Shown piece after piece: positions 22,806 to 33,484 of a stretch of 64,000 nt of DNA (its first letter is position 1; each line of letters begins with the position of its first letter). The stretch is from Durusdinium trenchii. Its lineage: Eukaryota > Sar > Dinophyceae > Suessiales > Symbiodiniaceae. The notes under the pieces are model-generated. The model had not been told where the DNA came from and did not search any database. It saw only the letters and a list, made by a program, of their open reading frames with translations. The translations under genes and the position numbers were made by a program. Where the stretch lies: NCBI GenBank assembly GCA_963970005.1, contig CAXAMN010029027.1:1660287-1724286 (forward strand), written 5' to 3'.

Positions 22806-23267
22806 GTGACCGAAGGAACCTCCTATATGTTGCTACTGGAACCTCCTATATACAGTGTGTGTGTGTTCTATTTTTTGGTGACCTCAAACTGGGATATCAA
22901 AAGAGCACTTTTTGATACTCTTGGAGTTTTCGTGGGATGTGTTGGAAGTGGTGGGATGCGGGGCCTGTGAAACACCTGTGGGCCTGTCGAACGGGTGCCG
23001 ATGATCAAGCAGTGCCTAATTATAGAGGTTCTGCTGCACGAGTTCAGTGGCACAGTTTCTGAAACAGGATTTTGGTCTTTGAGGATTGAGTTTCCTTCCC
23101 ATCACAAGAAAGCTCGTCTGTTTCCACCCACAGAAAAGCACTGAAGCACCTTTTTGAAAGCCTACCGCTTCACGAGCTTCTTCGGACCTTTTCTTCGTTT
23201 CTCTTTGGCCCTCGCTTTGTTGGGCCCCTCTTCGGCTCCACCGTGCTCCACCGGACACGGACGCCAG

Positions 23268-23429
23268 CGTCTGCGTCTCGACGCGGGTGCCTAGGCTGGT
23301 GGTCACGGCTGTGCAGCCGTGTCACGATCAGCTGCCCTTGTACGATAAGCTGCTGCCCTGGTTGGCCGGAAGCCCCTTGGAGCACCTCTTGGCCACGGTC
23401 AATCCCACGAGCCCCGCCACCCAGGAGCG
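23268..23429 (+). CDS. Exon, unassigned gene (probable gene C)
   Basis: Acceptor CGCCAG. It encodes VCVSTRVPRLVVTAVQPC, then LPLYDKLLPWLAGSPLEH and LLATVNPTSPATQE. Donor about GTTTGG. The frame is open upstream to 23177, so the true start may be earlier. Confidence 0.65.
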
Positions 23430-24015
23430 GTTTGGAGCGGTTTAGGGCGGTTTTGGGAAACCAGACTCGGTTTGTTTCAGGAGCTTCAGGGTTTACAGAT
23501 ATTTTCTGGGGAGGGTGAAGGAGTTTAAGAAGGGGGAAAGGTTCTAGGGTAGAGAGGGATTCGTGGTGCTGTAGTGCCAGAGTAGGGATTTCCAAAGTTT
23601 ATGATCCAATCCAATGAACCTTCATCTAGCATTTGCTTAGGAGGAAGCGAGAAGCTGCAGGTTGGGGTAATTATCCAGTTCTTTTCCAAGACATGATGGA
23701 GCCGAGAAGCTTTTCGAGAGTTCCCGAAGCCCTTGGCAAGCTATTGACATGAAGTGCACGGCTTGAATGGCACGACTTGGCCTCTTTGGAACCACGATTC
23801 TGACATGCAATCTGGACAGGAGTGGCGCTCGCCGCAGTGTGCCAACACTGATGGCTGGAGGTATTTGACATTTTCTCTTCGGGTGCTTTTGCTGGAGGCA
23901 AAAACATGGGCAGCAAGACGAGACACATTTTTTGGGGCGTTTTTTGCAGCTCAAAAGAGCTTTCTTACTTCGGGTGATCCATGGGGACGGAAGCCAATTC
24001 CAAAAAAAAAATCCA

Positions 24016-24108
24016 CCAGGAGTCACAAAGGGGTGCCGAACTTGGAGGTTAGGAGTGCCCATTATCCAATCACTTAGGGACCAAACACCACCCCTTTGTG
24101 ACCCCTGG
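24016..24108. mobile_element. Family B palindromic element, copy 1
   Basis: Ends CCAGGAGTCACAAAGGGGTG and CACCCCTTTGTGACCCCTGG are inverted copies with one mismatch. The inner GCCGAACTTGGAGGTTAG is shared with the copy at 58330. Confidence 0.75.
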
Positions 24109-24670
24109 CAGCGTCTTCTTCTTGGACCGAGACATTCATGACCTTCATGACCTCCACGTCGGCGCAATGAGTTCGGTGTTGAGCCTCCTACTGGTGCCAC
24201 CAGGAAGGGTTGGAGAGGTTTGGTTCTTTTTTCGATCATCACACCATGATCCTCTTCAAAGGGTTGGGAATGAACCGACAAAGGTCAAAGAATTGTTGTC
24301 AGACTCTCCTGAAGTTTGGGAATGTGGGACTCAGTAAAGCTCTACATTGGGGGAGCAGTTTCAGTTAGAGTTCGTTTCCTTTGAAGATCTCTTGAGGGGG
24401 CTCCTGTGTGGTGAGCATACATGTACTTTGACAGGGGCTTCTAAGGTAGTTCACAGATCAAGTGTTGTGATTGGCTGGGTGAAACTTGTTTGACGTTCCA
24501 AAGCTGTCATCCCACAGCCATGATCCACCATTCAAGAGGCACAACACGATGAAGAACCGACGAACACTTGGTTCGGCAACAGCCGTGTAAATGTTGCCCT
24601 CGAACCATTCCAACAAAAAACACGCCGAATCATGGGGACGGTGCTCGCGCGAGGTGGGTGGCTTTAGCAG

Positions 24671-24928
24671 CTCCAAAGCCAAGCTGCTGAAGTGGCACCT
24701 GCGGGAGCAGCGCCTTGGAGGGAACCGGATCTGGAACCCAGAAAAGCGGACGCCCCCCTCACCCCGGCACACCCTGAAACCTGCGCGGAAGCCCCGAAAC
24801 CTCTCAGGTTGTTGTCCTTCGCGGCCAACGACTTGGCGGCCGCCCAGTCCTTATCCGTGTCTGAGAAGCGACTCCTACGACTGGGCCTCAGCCAGCTTTC
24901 GCTGGCGGCAGCGCCTGGGCAGCGCCTG
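24671..24928 (+). CDS. Exon, probable gene C, linker then helices
   Basis: Acceptor TTAGCAG, phase 0, 86 codons to donor GTGCCG. It encodes a Pro/Ala/Glu-rich linker (EPDLEPRKADAPLTPAHPE), then LLSFAANDLAAAQSLSVS and EKRLLRLGLSQLSLAAAPG. Confidence 0.6.
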
Positions 24929-25047
24929 GTGCCGTTCTGGCGGCGCTGGCGGCGCCTACGGAGTGGTTGGTTGGTTTGGGGCAGGGGAGGAAAGCGGGAA
25001 GTTCTTCCTTTTCGCTCATGAAACTAGAGGCCACGCATGGTTTACAG

Positions 25048-25180
25048 ACATCAAGCCATCTTGGGGACCAACTCGGGGTCGACGGTAAACTCTCTTTCAT
25101 CGGCGTCGACTTGGACGGCAAGTTGGCCAACCTCCACCTGACACAGCTTATGGACCATTTGACCCACAAAAGAATGCCTG
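25048..25180 (+). CDS. Possible exon, gene C
   Basis: Acceptor TTTACAG. It encodes HLGDQLGVDGKLSFIGVD, then LDGKLANLHLTQLMDHLT. The reverse strand is open here too and also looks protein-like, so the strand is not fully certain. Confidence 0.4.
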
Positions 25181-25225
25181 TCATTTGACCCAGACATTTG
25201 ACCCGCAGTTCGGCCTCGGCCGCAG

Positions 25226-25327
25226 TTCCAATGGCCTCGCGTCCGTTTCGTGCCGAATCCAGTGAATCTGGGTGCCGGGAAGGGACAGATGGCCCCCTTC
25301 GATCTGCCTGAACTGTCAAAGGTGAAG
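25226..25327 (+). CDS. Gene C exon, run 1
   Basis: Acceptor GGCCGCAG and consensus donor GTGAGT, 34 codons, phase 0 to 0. It encodes FQWPRVRFVPNPVNLGAGK, then MAPFDLPELSKVK. Confidence 0.72.
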
Positions 25328-26008
25328 GTGAGTGGAAACCTCGAGCTGGAGGCCTCCCGTGGTGTCAAGGAGACGTGTGGTGGGTATGGGGCCGAAGCCT
25401 GTCCTCCAGTGGCTGGTCCAACACGCTGCGGTTGTTCCAGCGATGGTTCCAGTGGGAATGGGTCGTAGCTTGGTCTCCCCCGTTTCGAGGGTCCATCCAG
25501 CCTACCGACCTCCAGGTGTCGGGTGAAGGTTTTCCACCAGCCTGGTGGTGCACTGGGTGTCATGACTGGTGTGCCGGTCCGTTCCTTGGGTCTGTGCTGT
25601 GCTGAGAATGCGATGCTGCCATGCTGAGAATGCGGCTTCACTCGAAATCGAAGTTCTGAGAGTTCGACCTGCATATCTTTTGAAGCTCTCCAGTCTCGTC
25701 TATAGTTACTTTCCATTCATTTTCACCCTACCTCCTCGCAATGAAACACCAGTACAACACAATGGGGGGTGCTAAGGTCGACCGTCCGCGCCCCGCGCGG
25801 TCCATGGTGCGCCAACGCGCGCCCCGCGAGGGTTTGCGTCGAGGTCTTCGTAGAAAGCTGGGACGTTTTCTCGACGGATCTCTCTGTTCACCAGTGACCT
25901 CGTGACCCATAGAAGCGGTGTCCGTGAGTGGGCTTGACCTACAAGATCAACCGATGGCGGTACATACAAAGTCCTCTAAACATCTGCAAACCAGAACAAT
26001 GTCTGCCT

Positions 26009-26098
26009 ATACCAGGACCCTCCAAGGGGTGCCCTGTCTGGAAGCCTATAGGTAGTGTGGGGTAGTCCATTGGACACCCCGACAGGAGGGTCCTGGTA
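26009..26098. mobile_element. Family A MITE-like element, copy 5
   Basis: TACCAGGACCCTCC and GGAGGGTCCTGGTA at the ends, with the inner segment of the 50429 subfamily in the opposite orientation. Lies in a gene C intron. Confidence 0.8.
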
Positions 26099-26670
26099 GT
26101 TGGACATTCATATTTTGATTGTTATAGCACCTATAGGCCTTTTGGGTTCCAAAAGCCAAAGACGGAGGTCTTTTGGGCCCTATAGGGCGCGACGGAAGCG
26201 AAGAGTTTCGACTCATCCAACTGACACGGTCCTCTACCGATGTGAAGACGGTCGTCGTCCCGTCGTGCGGTCGGGTCGTCCCGTCGACTCCTCGAGGCAT
26301 TCGTCGAGTCAACACTTTCCAGATTGAAGTTCCAAGAGAGGGTGAACAGCCTTAGGGCGCCCATCCCATATGTACCACTACAGGGTCCTATATGGTATCT
26401 CAACCTCTCTTGGTTCCTTCCAGTTTTTCCAGATTGATCCTCGACTAGTGTTATTTTTTTGGAGGGGACTAGTACGGCGTGGCCACCTGCTGGGGGGCCA
26501 CAAAACGAAGACTAGATCTCGATCACTCCTTGGAAAAGCTACCTCAGGTTGAACTGGTGAGTCTGCAGCTTCTTTCTCCAAGCATTGATTGGTCTGTTTG
26601 CAATCATGATTGGGTGGTTCCATGAGTTCTCCAAACTCAAAGGACCACCAGCTCTTCAGCAGCTCTTCAG

Positions 26671-26772
26671 CTCCGAAGCTGGCACGGAATCGACGTCTGG
26701 CGCGTAGGCCTTCGTGTTGCGCAGGAGATGAAGGCCACCTCCATGGCGGTCTTGGGTCGCGCTCAGGCCGTG
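26671..26772 (+). CDS. Gene C exon, run 1
   Basis: Acceptor CTTCAG, phase 0, 34 codons to donor GTGAAG. It encodes LRSWHGIDVWRVGLRVAQEM, then KATSMAVLGRAQAV. Coding may extend a few codons further (VKDVE), with other donors at 26781 and beyond. Confidence 0.65.
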
Positions 26773-27216
26773 GTGAAGGACGTGGAGGCCCCTAGATCGA
26801 CCCGTCGCGTCCCGCGGTGGGGGGCTCCGTTGGGGTAAGGTATACGGCGTTTTGGACGAACAGGCCGAGACGAACAGCACCCGTCAGTTTTTTTTTTTTT
26901 TTGTGTTTTCCTTTTTGATTCTTGTGTACTTATCAAATAACTATACGCTATATAACAGTAAAGCGATTTTTACAGTGTTTCTTTTTTTGGAAGGTCTCAC
27001 AATGTCTTACCATGTCTCATTTATATGTCAGTAATGGATGAGCACCCTAAGTTGCAGTGTTCTTGCAAAAGTTCAGGCAGCTTTCTTTGTGTTTCTTCCT
27101 GATTGACCAGTTTAGCAGCTCAGAGTAGACCGATCACCTGATCAGCTCAGCGGGACCCGGGGTCCCTGGGTTCGGTCCCAAGGGAGCGGATCGTACCGTC
27201 TTCCCCGCCTTCAGAG

Positions 27217-27264
27217 GCGGCCGTGGAGCGGAAGCCCAGACCTTATGGCTTCGAAGATCCTTCG
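27217..27264 (+). CDS. Gene C exon, run 1
   Basis: Short 16-codon exon, AAVERKPRPYGFEDPS, between TTCAGAG and donor GTGACT. In phase with both neighbours. Confidence 0.5.
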
Positions 27265-27406
27265 GTGACTCGGGCGTGGTTGGGATCCTTCGGTACAGTG
27301 GTGGGTGCACGGCGGAGGGAGGCTTTTCTCCGTGGACAACAAGAGTCGCTAGAGTACTGGAGGGGGTCGGAGGTGTTTCAGCCGATGAGAGGGGTGGGGA
27401 GATGAG

Positions 27407-27558
27407 GTGCTTCCCTTATTGGACTTGCTGGGTGGCGCCAGCGAGCCGCCCGCGCACGACTGGGGGTTGCACCCCTTCTTCGAGCGCCTGCTGCGGGAGC
27501 AGCGGAGCCCCGGGCAGAAGGCACGCGACCGGAGCGGAAGCCACGCGGAGCAGACACC
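27407..27558 (+). CDS. Gene C exon, run 1
   Basis: Acceptor GATGAG, donor GTGAGA. It encodes VLPLLDLLGGASEPPAHDW, then GLHPFFERLLREQRSPGQ and KARDRSG. Convincing. It leaves two bases, so a small undetected exon probably lies before 27958, near the sequence gap. Confidence 0.7.
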
Positions 27559-27787
27559 GTGAGATCAAGGACCACCTCTGGGAGCGAAACAGGAGCGAAA
27601 TCGCCCCTCTCCATCGATCGATCTAGCATTTCACTCGATCCATCCAGCATTTCCCATATCTTCCGATCTAAGAGAGGTTTGAGAGACTGGGACTCTCAAA
27701 GAACAAGAGTGGTACTATGTGGTACTATAGAGGTACATCGGATGTAGTAGGCCAATTTTGGTTGGTAGCTCAACAAAAACCTCTTCG

Positions 27788-27887
27788 ACACCACCACCAC
27801 CACCACCACCACCACCACCACCACCACCACCACCANNNNNNNNNNCACCACCACCACCACCACCACCACCACCACCACCACCACCAC
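27788..27887. repeat. CAC microsatellite containing a 10-N gap
   Basis: Perfect CAC triplets on both sides of ten N (27836-27845). The gap size is a placeholder, so the true repeat length is unknown. ORFs across it are His, Pro or Gly runs only. Confidence 0.95.
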
Positions 27888-27957
27888 CTTCTCTTCTATC
27901 GATGCTGGCGCGGAAGTCTTGTGGCGCTTCGTCTGGTCTTGTGAGTTCTGACCCCAG

Positions 27958-28058
27958 GTGGGCATTCCTCTGCTGGTGCCCATCAACCTGCTGGAGATGC
28001 CCGAGACCATCCCTGACTTGGAGGCGGCCGTGCGGGCTCTCCGCCTCGCTGAGGCACG
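27958..28058 (+). CDS. Gene C exon, run 2
   Basis: Acceptor CCCCAG, donor GTGCGC. It encodes VGIPLLVPINLLEMPETIP, then DLEAAVRALRLAEA. Its two spare bases are completed by the next exon. Confidence 0.72.
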
Positions 28059-28671
28059 GTGCGCGAAACGTTTCGGTGTGTTTCGCTTCGCTGAAGAGGG
28101 CGAGCGAAGAGGGCGAGCGAAAGAGTCCTTCTTCTGGTGCCATCCACATCCGAAAAGAGATCTCAACTCTAAGAGGATGTGGTGCCATCACCAGGTGTGC
28201 ATGAGGACCAATGAGGACTCGCTTTTTGTTGTTTTATTTTTTGGAAAGAGCCATGTTTCACAGGCCATGCTGGTTGAATGGGGTTGAGTGGAAGGTCGGG
28301 TTCCGAGTGAGTGATGAACGAAACCATGAGCCAGTGATGGGTCGAAGAAGTGTTGGATTAGAAAGACTGCTTTGGCTCAGGGAGGTTTTTTTCATGGTTT
28401 TTCGACCAGTTCCACCAGCGAACCTTGGTGATACCCTTTCACTTTGGTTTTCTTCCAGCGATCCGTCCACTGTGTAGGAATGGGTTGGAAGGTCTGGTTC
28501 CTTTCGCTGAAGGCCTGTAGGTCCGCCATGACGTGTGCCAGGACCAAAACCACCGCCATGTCGTGTGCCTTTTGGGGTCCCCAGGACCTGGAAGAACCAC
28601 AACAGAACAGAACACTCCCCCGAAGCCGTTGGGTTGGCCGGCTTTGTCCAAAGAAGCGAAGCCGAGCGAAG

Positions 28672-28873
28672 CTCTGCGCTAGAGAAGGAGCTGTGTGCGA
28701 AGCTCTGCTTCGTGGGCTACGAGCGCTGCAAGTTCTCCAACTTCCTGAGAGTGGCTCTGCTGCAGCACGTCTTCACCGAGCTCATGCCCCTGCCGCTGGG
28801 GCCGCTGGCGGAGAAGCCGCCCTTGAACCTCACCGATCCAGCCGCTTGGACCGTGCGGGAGGGCGAGGACGAG
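28672..28873 (+). CDS. Gene C exon, run 2
   Basis: Start set at 28672 (after GCGAAG) because it alone keeps phase and continues the helix LRLAEAR-SALEKELCAKL. Then CFVGYERCKFSNFLRVALL, QHVFTELMPLPLGPLAEK and NLTDPAAWTVREGEDE. Donor GTAGGG. Confidence 0.7.
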
Positions 28874-29210
28874 GTAGGGCGGTGGGGTGGGGCGGTGGTA
28901 GGGCGGTGGGTGGGGCATATCTCCCCAGCTTGCATGAGGCATGATCTTGGACTTCATCTCTTATGGCTGTGAGAATCAAAGAGAATATATCTTGCTCCAT
29001 ACATGCCCGGAGAGTTAAAGGGGGGAAGGAACCTGAAATCGATCTTCAACAATCAATCCAGCCTCCCAACCAAGAGCGACAAGGAGTCCCAGGAATGCTC
29101 CAGCCAATCAATGCGTCCTATCTTATATGATGTTCATATCAACCTTCTCGAGAAAAACCAACCATCCTTCACCCCCGCCACCCCACCTCATCTCTCTGCT
29201 ATCTTCGAAG

Positions 29211-29301
29211 GTCTGGGCGCCCAACGGCAGTAACGAGCTCCATCCGCAGCTCACACGAGGCGGTCAGCTGGAACTCATGCAGGCCGGAGTTGGTGGCGAC
29301 G
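29211..29301 (+). CDS. Gene C exon, run 2
   Basis: Acceptor TCGAAG, phase 0. It encodes VWAPNGSNELHPQLTRGG, then QLELMQAGVGGD. Donor GTGTTC at 29302, with GTGGCG nine bases earlier as an alternative of the same phase. Confidence 0.55.
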
Positions 29302-29540
29302 GTGTTCGGAAGCTGAGGGGACTGGATATAGAGCTACCAGATGTTTCGCTTCGACCCAGAAATAGTCTGAGTCTGAGTCGTAGAAGGATCCTACTCAGTT
29401 TTCCGGAATCTGGCTACATTTGTTGGGCCCGGATGGCTTCGTGTAGCTGTGGACATCATGAAAGTGACTGAAAGTGACGAACGGGACACCTGCGAACCGG
29501 CGTGTTTCCGAACGGGCGGTGATGTACAAGGGAAGAACAG

Positions 29541-29704
29541 GCGCCATCCACGGTGGCGGAGGGCCGGGCCCCACGCCACGCGATGGCACCACGCGGCTTC
29601 AGGTCTTGTTGAGGCTGGCGGAGCATTTTGTCTCGGCGGCCTGTGGCTTGCACGCCTCAGGCGGGGGACCGGCCAGCCGAGACCGGCGTGGAACCGAAGG
29701 GAAG
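29541..29704 (+). CDS. Gene C exon, run 2, GC donor
   Basis: Acceptor GAACAG. It encodes GAIHGGGGPGPTPRDGTTR, then LQVLLRLAEHFVSAACGL and DRRGTEGK. No GT donor fits. AAG/GCGAAT keeps phase and joins GTEGK to RVRKKNGK. An in-frame TGA follows at 29711. Confidence 0.55.
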
Positions 29705-29758
29705 GCGAATTGAGGAGGTGAAATGGGTGCTGAACAGTCCACTATGGATCCACTGCCA

Positions 29759-29830
29759 CCGAACCTCAGAAGGTAATTGGACCCTCCAAGCCTACATAAG
29801 AAATAGTCTCCAATCACCTTCTCAGAAGGT
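29759..29830. repeat. Family C repeat, left half
   Basis: About 70 bases from ACCGAACCTCAG to CTTCTCA, closely matching 63690-63752, including AATAGTCTCCAATCA. Confidence 0.7.
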
Positions 29831-29898
29831 ATGTGGATCCATAGGGAGTAGAGCTCGATGTTCGTGTGAAAACTGACCCCGAACCTTGCACCTTTCAG

Positions 29899-29992
29899 AG
29901 GGTCCGAAAGAAGAACGGAAAGCCAACCCAAGCTGCCGGTGTGGCCGGCGCAGTCTTGCCTCCGCAGACATCTTTCCTTTGCTGCCCAGAAG
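29899..29992 (+). CDS. Gene C exon, run 2
   Basis: Acceptor CTTTCAG, donor GTCAGG. It encodes RVRKKNGKPTQAAGVAGAV, then LPPQTSFLCCPE. In phase on both sides. Confidence 0.6.
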
Positions 29993-30181
29993 GTCAGGGA
30001 TCAATATTTATGATCCATTCCTTCAACAGGTGACGTGTTGGACCCGTAGTTTTTACACATGCCGTTAACGGGTCTAAACGCTCAACTTGTTCGATTCCCT
30101 CCCTGCCCTGTGGCTTTGACAAAAAAGAACAGATACATCGAACATGACATAACAAAGACCAGCACCACGGATATACGGATT

Positions 30182-30267
30182 CCGGGTGTCCATGAATAGC
30201 CCCTTAGGGGTCAGTCGGGGTGTCCATTATACAACCACCCCGACTCCGACAGGGGGTAATACCTGGG
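30182..30267. mobile_element. Family A relic, copy 6
   Basis: Keeps GGGTGTCCATGAATAGCCCC and GTCGGGGTGTCCATTATAC, but the ends are eroded. Confidence 0.45.
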
Positions 30268-30375
30268 GTAACAAGGTCGACATGTTCTTTTCATTCCCTC
30301 CTCATGTCGATCTCCACTGTCTGTCTCCAATGTCTCCCCTCCCCCTTCCATTCGTCTCCCCCTCGCCCGCCCCAG

Positions 30376-30467
30376 GCGGCTTTGACGGGGTCAAGATCGT
30401 GGTCTTGGGTGCCATCGCGGCCATCGCGGACCGGGTGCTGCGGATCCGCACGGTGCTACCAGGCCCG
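30376..30467 (+). CDS. Gene C exon, run 2
   Basis: Acceptor GCCCCAG. It encodes GGFDGVKIVVLGAIAAIAD, then RVLRIRTVLPGP. In phase with the previous exon. Donor GTAGAA, or GTGCTA 15 bases earlier. Confidence 0.65.
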
Positions 30468-30860
30468 GTAGAAGACGACACGGCGGGGGTTTCGCGCACC
30501 GTGGGTTTAGCGCGGCGCGGACGTGTTCCGCAGCAGCACAGGTGCTCGTCCGAGCGACAAGAAACTCCCTGCGGCGCCAGAGGTTTCTTTAGATGTCTCG
30601 TGAAATTGGATCGGGATCATCAAGGATCACAGTCTTGAGATAAGTGCTGAGACAGAAGGAATGAATCAAACGCTGAGATCATCGGAGATCCCTCCCAAAA
30701 GGACTCACGAAGATGGAGCATCCCAAACTCAACCCCCTGGTAGACTCTTGAGATCTCTTGAGCATGATTCATGATGATATTTCAACCTCCCCTACTTACT
30801 TGTATGGCCTGAAGAGGAGGGGGCTTGGCTTGATGGTGTGATCCTGAACCCTTCCTCCAG

Positions 30861-30988
30861 GCCCTCCACCGGCCTTCTCCAAACCGCCGTGACCGTCACC
30901 GGAGGCATCCCCAAGCCCCAGCGCGAGGGCGGGCCGATCGTGGCCGAAGCCGAGCCCTGCCCCAGCCTGGTGTCGGATCTGCTGAACG
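30861..30988 (+). CDS. Gene C exon, between runs 2 and 3
   Basis: Acceptor CCTCCAG, donor GTGTGG. It encodes PSTGLLQTAVTVTGGIPK, then EGGPIVAEAEPCPSLVSD and LLN. Phase does not join directly to its listed neighbours, so one exon on each side may be missing or misjudged. Confidence 0.65.
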
Positions 30989-31342
30989 GTGTGGGCGGCA
31001 AGGGATGGAAACCCATGGACGCTCGGACGTTTGGAACGGCGTTTTGGAAGCTGTTCAGAACATATGCCGGGTGCATGGGTGGGTGGGTACTAGAAGAGGG
31101 GCAGGTTTGGAGGTGGTTTGGTGGTATGGTGGATATGTTGGATGTTTTGGGTTTCACTGGGGCACCAGGAGTGGTGGAGCACCAGTTCCTTCATTTTCGA
31201 TCCTCCGGCTTTCATCCATCTCCATCCTTTCGAATGTTTTTGGCAAAGCGGTTTTGACAGACAGATGTGTCCATCTCCCTCCCAAATGGTTTCGGACCAT
31301 CTGAACAGGAAGAAAACAACTCACACGCCGCACCGAAAAAGG

Positions 31343-31343
31343 A

Positions 31344-31379
<36 letters not shown>

Positions 31380-31380
31380 G
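31343..31380. repeat. CA dinucleotide microsatellite
   Basis: Perfect AC repeats followed by a C/A-rich tail to about 31460. Confidence 0.9.
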
Positions 31381-31613
31381 CAAAACAACACCTATACATA
31401 CTCACATACAAAACACAACAAGCACCCACCCAACAAACACCCACACCCACACCCAGCCTAAAAACCCTCTCACTTCACTACTCTATAACTGTCTATATAC
31501 TCCCAAAAAGGGGACACCCACCCCACCCCAAACACCCGCTTCACCCATCACCAGACACCCGCCGTCTCCCCGGAGCCCTCCGCTTCCGCCCCACACCGCA
31601 CCGTGGCTTCCAG

Positions 31614-31748
31614 GCGATCGACCCCACGAGCTTCATGCGGCAGTCGGAGACCATCGAGGCGGTGACGCCCGAGATCTCGGTGGCGCGCACGGCGGTGGCC
31701 AGCTACTTCACGGAGGTGAAGAAGAACCTGCAGGCGCGCCGAAGATGC
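31614..31748 (+). CDS. Gene C exon, run 3
   Basis: Acceptor TTCCAG, phase 0, 45 codons. It encodes AIDPTSFMRQSETIEAVT, then PEISVARTAVASYFTEVK and KNLQARR. An alternative donor GTGAAG at 31716 is also in phase. Confidence 0.7.
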
Positions 31749-32080
31749 GTGTGTGCGTGACCGGACTCTCATGTGACCGGTCCAGTCTGATCCAGCCTGA
31801 AGCTTTTTTGTGGGCTTTTTGGGGGTTTAACCTCATGGAGCAGATGATTCTTTTTGCATGACCGGCTCGAGTAACATGAGGTCCTTGAGCTGTAGGGCTC
31901 AGCCGGGCTCAGCGGCTAAGCTCCACCTCGCCGAAGCTCGACTTCGATCTCTGTGAGCTTTCGGAAGGATTGATGCACCCTCGCAGCTCCCCCCTCAACC
32001 CCCCCTCAACCCCCTATAGAGGATCGATCGATCGATGTGTGCGTGGGCTCCGCGACGCGCTACGCGCGGCGCGCGCAGAG

Positions 32081-32198
32081 GTGCCCAGCGGGAAAGATCA
32101 AACGCTTTTCGATTGGGACCAACATGGCTGGATGCTTTGGGTCAACAAGGAGTCAGGCCGACGGCATTATCGTCGTCTTCCTTGTGGGTCGGATGGAG
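32081..32198 (+). CDS. Gene C exon, run 3
   Basis: Donor GTAAGG. Two frames are open and protein-like. The frame with FDWDQHGWMLWVNKESGR is chosen because only it keeps phase with both neighbours. The other frame carries SIGTNMAGCFGSTR. Confidence 0.6.
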
Positions 32199-32351
32199 GT
32201 AAGGACCATGGACCTAGGCTGAGGGGCTGAGATCCGATGAGGGAGGGGGGAATTTCCGATGAGGGGTCCTTTCCTATGACATCCCGTGGGTATTTGAAGC
32301 GATTGAGGGTTATTTGAAAGACGAATGTCTTCTCGTGCACCTTCTGCCCAG

Positions 32352-32510
32352 ATTCCAAAGATACGCCGACATGGATTGATGAGAAGATACGCAATTCCTT
32401 GAAAGCCTCTCAGCAGGTCGAAGACGTCATTGAGGAAATGGAGACGTCACTGTTGACGTGGCGAGGATCAGAACTTGACACTCTGTCTCCATTCATGGTC
32501 TTTAGCAAAG
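32352..32510 (+). CDS. Gene C exon, run 3
   Basis: Acceptor TGCCCAG, donor GTGCCG. It encodes DSKDTPTWIDEKIRNSLKA, then SQQVEDVIEEMETSLLTW and LDTLSPFMVFSK. A long charged helix. In phase with both neighbours. Confidence 0.75.
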
Positions 32511-33025
32511 GTGCCGGCTCTTGTTTGGACCATTCGCCACCTTTCATGCATCTTTTTTGCCTTCGCCACTTCTCGCACTTCTCGTTTTTACTTGGGACGC
32601 GGATATGGGCCGAAAGGGTTGGAGGGGAGAGAAAAGGTGCTTCATTCTTCCGGGCTGCGACCAGGTATACTGATTTCAGGTCGAATTTTCATGTTTCTTC
32701 GTTTGCGCAAACTTCTTTTTTTGGGAAATCCGGTCACCCTGGGCCCCTGGAAGAACAGAAGAACAGTTTTTCCTAAAACCCCACACGTCGGATCTAGATG
32801 CCGCATCATCCATCCGTGATACATCATCTCTGATCGATTCTTCACCTGGACTTCGCCCCTCCCGGTGACTCCAGGGGCTTGATCCAAGAGCTGCTCCAGC
32901 TGCTCAGCTGAGCTGCTTCTCTCACCTCGGGCTCCATCCCGAGATCGGCGCCGCATGGCTCCGGACCTCGGCCGACAGGTCTGAAGAAGTTGGTTCAGAC
33001 CATTTGCTCCCATCACCTCCTTCAG

Positions 33026-33115
33026 GCGGCATCTACCGCGCGCGGCCCCCGAAACGGAACCCGAGTTCGCGAACCATCGATCGCGAGGGGAACGAGTTCA
33101 GTGGAACGATGCGCG
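33026..33115 (+). CDS. Gene C exon, run 3
   Basis: Acceptor CTTCAG. It encodes GGIYRARPPKRNPSSRTID, then REGNEFSGTMRG. The donor is GTTTTG, or GTGGAA 15 bases earlier (same phase). Confidence 0.55.
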
Positions 33116-33392
33116 GTTTTGGGTTGCTGCAGGACCTCTTTTTTTCCGGACTGGAGCCCTTATTTATATGGTATATTGTATGAGCTTTGTCACTGAGTTG
33201 TATTTCAGATAGATGAAAAGGACGTATAACCACTTCCTCTGAGTCACTCGTCCCATGTTTACGTTTTGGCTCCCCGTTCGCTGTTTTCGGGCAAACCACC
33301 CAGTGGGGGCGATGATTGGAGAAACTGATCGGAACGGACCTCCGGCGTAAGCTCGCGGTGGGGCTGAAAAGGTCCAGATTGGGTGGGTTCTA

Positions 33393-33484
33393 CCAACAGA
33401 GGTTGAAGAACCCGAACGTTCGACTATCCCAGTTCGGTATCCCAGTAAGGTCCTAGTTCAGGTCACTTAACCTTTTTTTGGTAC
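33393..33484. repeat. Family C repeat, right half
   Basis: Matches 63766-63852: AACAGAGGTTGAAG, CTATCCCAGTTCGGTATCCC and CCTAGTTCAGGTCACTT in the same order. Confidence 0.75.

Noticed and set aside
27155-27195. GGGTTCGGTCCC, another T-loop-like word
   Set aside because: Stem has a mismatch, loop lacks the conserved A, and no cloverleaf can be built.
27717-28191. ORFs with His, Pro or Gly runs through the gap
   Set aside because: They are translations of the CAC microsatellite and cross unknown bases.
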